Positions 61,445-64,000 of a stretch of 64,000 nucleotides of DNA are shown one piece after another. Both the position numbers and the translations under genes were made by a program. This stretch comes from PUPG01 sp964463915 (lineage in GTDB: Bacteria; Bacteroidota; Bacteroidia; Bacteroidales; UBA7960), in the NCBI GenBank assembly GCA_964463915.1, contig CAYXEH010000006.1:1-64000 (forward strand), read 5' to 3'. The notes beneath the pieces are model-generated. The model ran no database searches. It was not told where the DNA came from and worked only from the letters and a program-made list of their open reading frames with translations. Each line of letters begins with the position of its first letter. The first letter of the stretch is position 1.

Positions 61445-64000
61445 TCATTCAATGACGATCTCATCAATAAATATAAAGGCCTCCCCTCCCGCACCCAAAT
61501 GCCAGTCAGGAATAGTCCCGAAGTTGGTGGCTTTTACCTTTACGTACCGGCCTGATGTGTTCACCCGGGCACCGGTTTCTTCGTGCCGGAGTTCATAATC
61601 GTCGTAAGGAATTGTATGCTCAGGACTGGCAACCTCGGTAAATTGATTGCCATCATCCGACACATAAAAAGTCACGTCTTCCGGCATCCATATCCAGGAC
61701 CGGATATCCTGGGTAAACCCGGCTCCGACATAGCTGATGGGTTGTTTTTCACCCAGATCTACCACAGCCTCAAAGTCAGTGCCCTGGTACCCGTGCCAGC
61801 CTCCAAGACGCCAGTTCTCTGCCCCCCTGATACCGTCAATGAGCGCTTCGGGGCCTCCCCCGTGATAGTTGGGGTGCCACTCGCTTCTGACATCCACAGA
61901 ACGGCTGATATCGATTTTTACAAAATCCGCCCTCACCGGGAAACTGGGATCATAGCCTTCTTTGTAAGAAACAGCCTGCAGTACGGTGGATCCGGTAAGT
62001 TCAAGTGGTTTGGTATATCGTCTGGCATTCCGATCGGGCATACTGCCATCCATGGTATAATACACCTCCGTATCCGGAGTCACCGTATGAATTTCGACCT
62101 GCATTACATCCCTGATCCTTTGATCGTCAGCTTGAATATAGGGGATGGGAAGCAGGGACTCATCCGTGATATGCGTCTCCGGCACGTCTGCATCGCGGCT
62201 ACCCCAGTCCTGATTGGGCCGGTTACCCATCTCAAAATGCAGATGACCGCCCTTCATGATGTCATCATGCATGATATAAGACTTATTATAGGATGTACCA
62301 TTGAGGGTGGCCGACTGGATATAATAGTTGCGATCCGACACATTGTTGGCCGTAATCTTAAACACATTCCCGTTTTCCAGGTGTAGATCCATTTCCGGGA
62401 AATAGGGCGTTCCGATGGCGTAGTGCGGATCACCGGGGGCCACAGGATAAAAACCCATTGCGCCCATGATAAACCAGGCCGACATCTGGCCGCAATCTTC
62501 ATTGCCGCTGCGGCCATCGGGCAGATGTGAATACAAGTCGTCCATGATCTGCCGGACACGCTGCTGTGTTTTCCATGGCTGATTCACATAATTATACAGA
62601 TAAGCCATGTGATGACTGGGTTCATTGCCCTGGGCATACTGGCCCATAAGGCCGGTGATGTCTTTCATGTCACGGCCTGTGATGGGGTCTTCCGTTTCAA
62701 AAAGCTCATCAATTTTGGCTGCAAATTGCCTTTTGCCCCCGTGCATTTCGCTTAGTCCGGTTATATCCTGTGGCACATAAAAACTATAATGCCAGGAGTT
62801 GGCTTCAGTAAAATGCCAGTCAACCGTGGTGGGATCAAATGGAGTAAGCCAGCTGCCATTCAGCCTCGGGCGCATGAAACCGGTTGAGGGATCAAAAATA
62901 TTCTTATAAAACTGTGCCCGATGGATATATTCTTCGTACACATTATCCAGCCCCATCTCCCTGGCCATCACAGCAATATTCCAATCGTTGTAGGAATACT
63001 CAAGGGTTTTGGAAATGGATTCGTGCTCCATGTCACCGGGGATGTGACCATGCTGCCGGTACACATCAAGCCCGTAATGATCCCGGGTGGCGCTGTATCG
63101 CATGGCTTCCATCGCTTTTGCTGCATCAAAACCGCGTATGCCTTTCATATAGGCATCGGAAATGACCGAAATGGCATGATTGCCGATCATGGTGTAGGTT
63201 TCGTTGGCGGCCAGCTCCCATATGGGAAGCAACCCGCCCCTTTCATACATATCCAGCATTACCCTGATGAAATCAACCGTACGCTTTGTATCAATAATGG
63301 TCATCAGGGGGTGCCATGCCCTGTACGTATCCCAGAGAGAAAATACCGTGTACACATCAAAGTCGCTTCTGTTGTGGATACCGCGATCCATGCCCCGGTA
63401 TCGTCCATCTACGTCAAAAAATGTATACGGCTGCAGGAAGGAATGATACATAGATGTGTAAAAGGTACTATTTTGTTCACAGTTACCCCCTTTTACGCGG
63501 ATGCGACCAAGTTCGGTATTCCACTGCTCAAATGCATTTTCACGCACCTTTTTAAAATTCCAGTCCGGGACTTCAGCTTGCAGATTTCTGTAAGCACCAT
63601 CGCCATCCACCGCTGAAAGTGCCACCTTCACCTCAACCGCCTCATTATCTTCCGTGCTGAAACCAACAAAGGCTTTGATATTCTCCCCATCCGCATAAAT
63701 GATGTCATCCTGCAACACATTATCTACCGCAATCCCCCTTCGTTCGAAAGGTTTACTGAACTCCATATGGAAATACCACACCAGGTCTTTTGCCCAGTTG
63801 GATGAGCGGCGCAGGCCACGGATCTCGGTGTCGCTTACAAACTCTATCCATGATTCCACCACCCTGTCACGATGTTCCAGGTCAATAATCATATTGGCCT
63901 GGTCAGAGGCTGGAAACGTATAGCGGTGATAGCCCACGCGGGTAGAAGCGGTCATTTCAGCCTTCACTCCGGGTTTGTCCAGAAAAACGCTGTAGTATCC
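61445..64000 (-). CDS. GH92 family alpha-mannosidase (5' end beyond the window) with CHB_HEX_C-like and F5/8-type C domains
   Basis: At least 851 residues run from the right edge to the stop at 61445. The start at the edge, G-Y-Y-S-V-F-L-D-K, then K-A-E-M-T-A-S-T-R-V-G-Y-H-R-Y, is the opening of the GH92 beta-sandwich after its N-terminal sheet. The catalytic (alpha/alpha)6 barrel holds W-D-T-Y-R-A-W-H-P, G-N-E-D-C-G-Q-M-S-A-W and E-A-N-S-W-H-Y-S. About 100 residues of a CHB_HEX_C-like domain (V-Y-Y-T-M-D-G-S-M-P) and a discoidin-like F5/8 C domain (about the last 150 residues) follow. It would trim alpha-linked mannose from N-glycans or mannan, calcium-dependent. Confidence 0.9.
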   Translation of the reverse strand, partial: GYYSVFLDKPGVKAEMTASTRVGYHRYTFPASDQANMIIDLEHRDRVVESWIEFVSDTEIRGLRRSSNWAKDLVWYFHMEFSKPFERRGIAVDNVLQDDIIYADGENIKAFVGFSTEDNEAVEVKVALSAVDGDGAYRNLQAEVPDWNFKKVRENAFEQWNTELGRIRVKGGNCEQNSTFYTSMYHSFLQPYTFFDVDGRYRGMDRGIHNRSDFDVYTVFSLWDTYRAWHPLMTIIDTKRTVDFIRVMLDMYERGGLLPIWELAANETYTMIGNHAISVISDAYMKGIRGFDAAKAMEAMRYSATRDHYGLDVYRQHGHIPGDMEHESISKTLEYSYNDWNIAVMAREMGLDNVYEEYIHRAQFYKNIFDPSTGFMRPRLNGSWLTPFDPTTVDWHFTEANSWHYSFYVPQDITGLSEMHGGKRQFAAKIDELFETEDPITGRDMKDITGLMGQYAQGNEPSHHMAYLYNYVNQPWKTQQRVRQIMDDLYSHLPDGRSGNEDCGQMSAWFIMGAMGFYPVAPGDPHYAIGTPYFPEMDLHLENGNVFKITANNVSDRNYYIQSATLNGTSYNKSYIMHDDIMKGGHLHFEMGNRPNQDWGSRDADVPETHITDESLLPIPYIQADDQRIRDVMQVEIHTVTPDTEVYYTMDGSMPDRNARRYTKPLELTGSTVLQAVSYKEGYDPSFPVRADFVKIDISRSVDVRSEWHPNYHGGGPEALIDGIRGAENWRLGGWHGYQGTDFEAVVDLGEKQPISYVGAGFTQDIRSWIWMPEDVTFYVSDDGNQFTEVASPEHTIPYDDYELRHEETGARVNTSGRYVKVKATNFGTIPDWHLGAGGEAFIFIDEIVIE

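Overview
The window reads as a chromosome segment of a Bacteroidota bacterium, most likely an anaerobic or microaerophilic member of the Bacteroidales/Marinilabiliales type. Grounds: gldE and gldD as an overlapping pair, a DUF5686 outer-membrane protein with a carboxypeptidase-like regulatory domain, many short lipobox lipoproteins, A/T-rich leaders without Shine-Dalgarno sequences, and upstream motifs that fit the Bacteroidota promoter (TTTG, about 19-20 bases, TAnnTTTG). A 2-oxoacid:ferredoxin oxidoreductase with a divergent two-cluster ferredoxin, formate-THF ligase, a glycan-degrading GH92 enzyme and threonine/asparagine/proline catabolism suggest a fermentative user of peptides and polysaccharides. 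Family-level placement is inference.

Layout. 1-6.9 kb: truncated peptide ABC ATPase, a lipoprotein, an alpha/beta hydrolase, queD, the DUF5686 protein, gldE-gldD. 6.9-13.4 kb (minus): polysaccharide deacetylase, FemAB/GNAT-like transferase, upp, MacB-type permease and pyruvate kinase packed head to tail, preceded by radC. 13.4-14.0 kb: rpsT between two identical tRNA-Glu genes. 14.3-20.7 kb: a large TPR/OmpA-like lipoprotein, folK plus a deoxynucleoside kinase, sppA, alkaline phosphatase. 20.9-29.3 kb: an oxyanion (molybdate/tungstate-type) permease and ATPase divergent from a molybdopterin operon (MoeB/HesA-like, moeA, a short moaA, an APC transporter fused to EIIA-like and TrkA-C-like domains, moaC, a MOSC-MogA fusion). 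29.3-40.2 kb: barrel/SPOR-like protein, fhs, M1 aminopeptidase lipoprotein, small barrel protein, pabB, an AAC(3)-fold protein, a Wzx-like flippase, an amidohydrolase. 40.3-44.6 kb: korAB, ferredoxin, tatC. 44.9-51.1 kb: pruA, ansA, tatD, kbl, and a tdh-like epimerase divergent from kbl. 51.2-64 kb: dnaX, an active/inactive M16 peptidase pair, a YihY/BrkB protein, a CPBP protease, dus, a HAD hydrolase, tRNA-Met and a truncated GH92 gene.

The most interesting signals: (1) dnaX is split exactly at a run of ten A; the long tau-like C-terminal part is open in the -1 frame from that run onward, so slippage (or a miscalled homopolymer) decides whether a 372 aa or a 606 aa product is made. (2) An array of seven perfect small hairpins between tatD and ansA, each with a different stem but similar linkers, with a related eroded array and a large palindrome near tRNA-Met. 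(3) A molybdenum/tungsten cofactor locus with no moaD, moaE, binding protein or molybdoenzyme in view, a shortened MoaA, and an unusual three-part amino-acid transporter inside the operon. (4) A degenerate 21-22 base tandem repeat in front of pruA. No CRISPR array, rRNA, phage, integrase or insertion-sequence transposase was seen.
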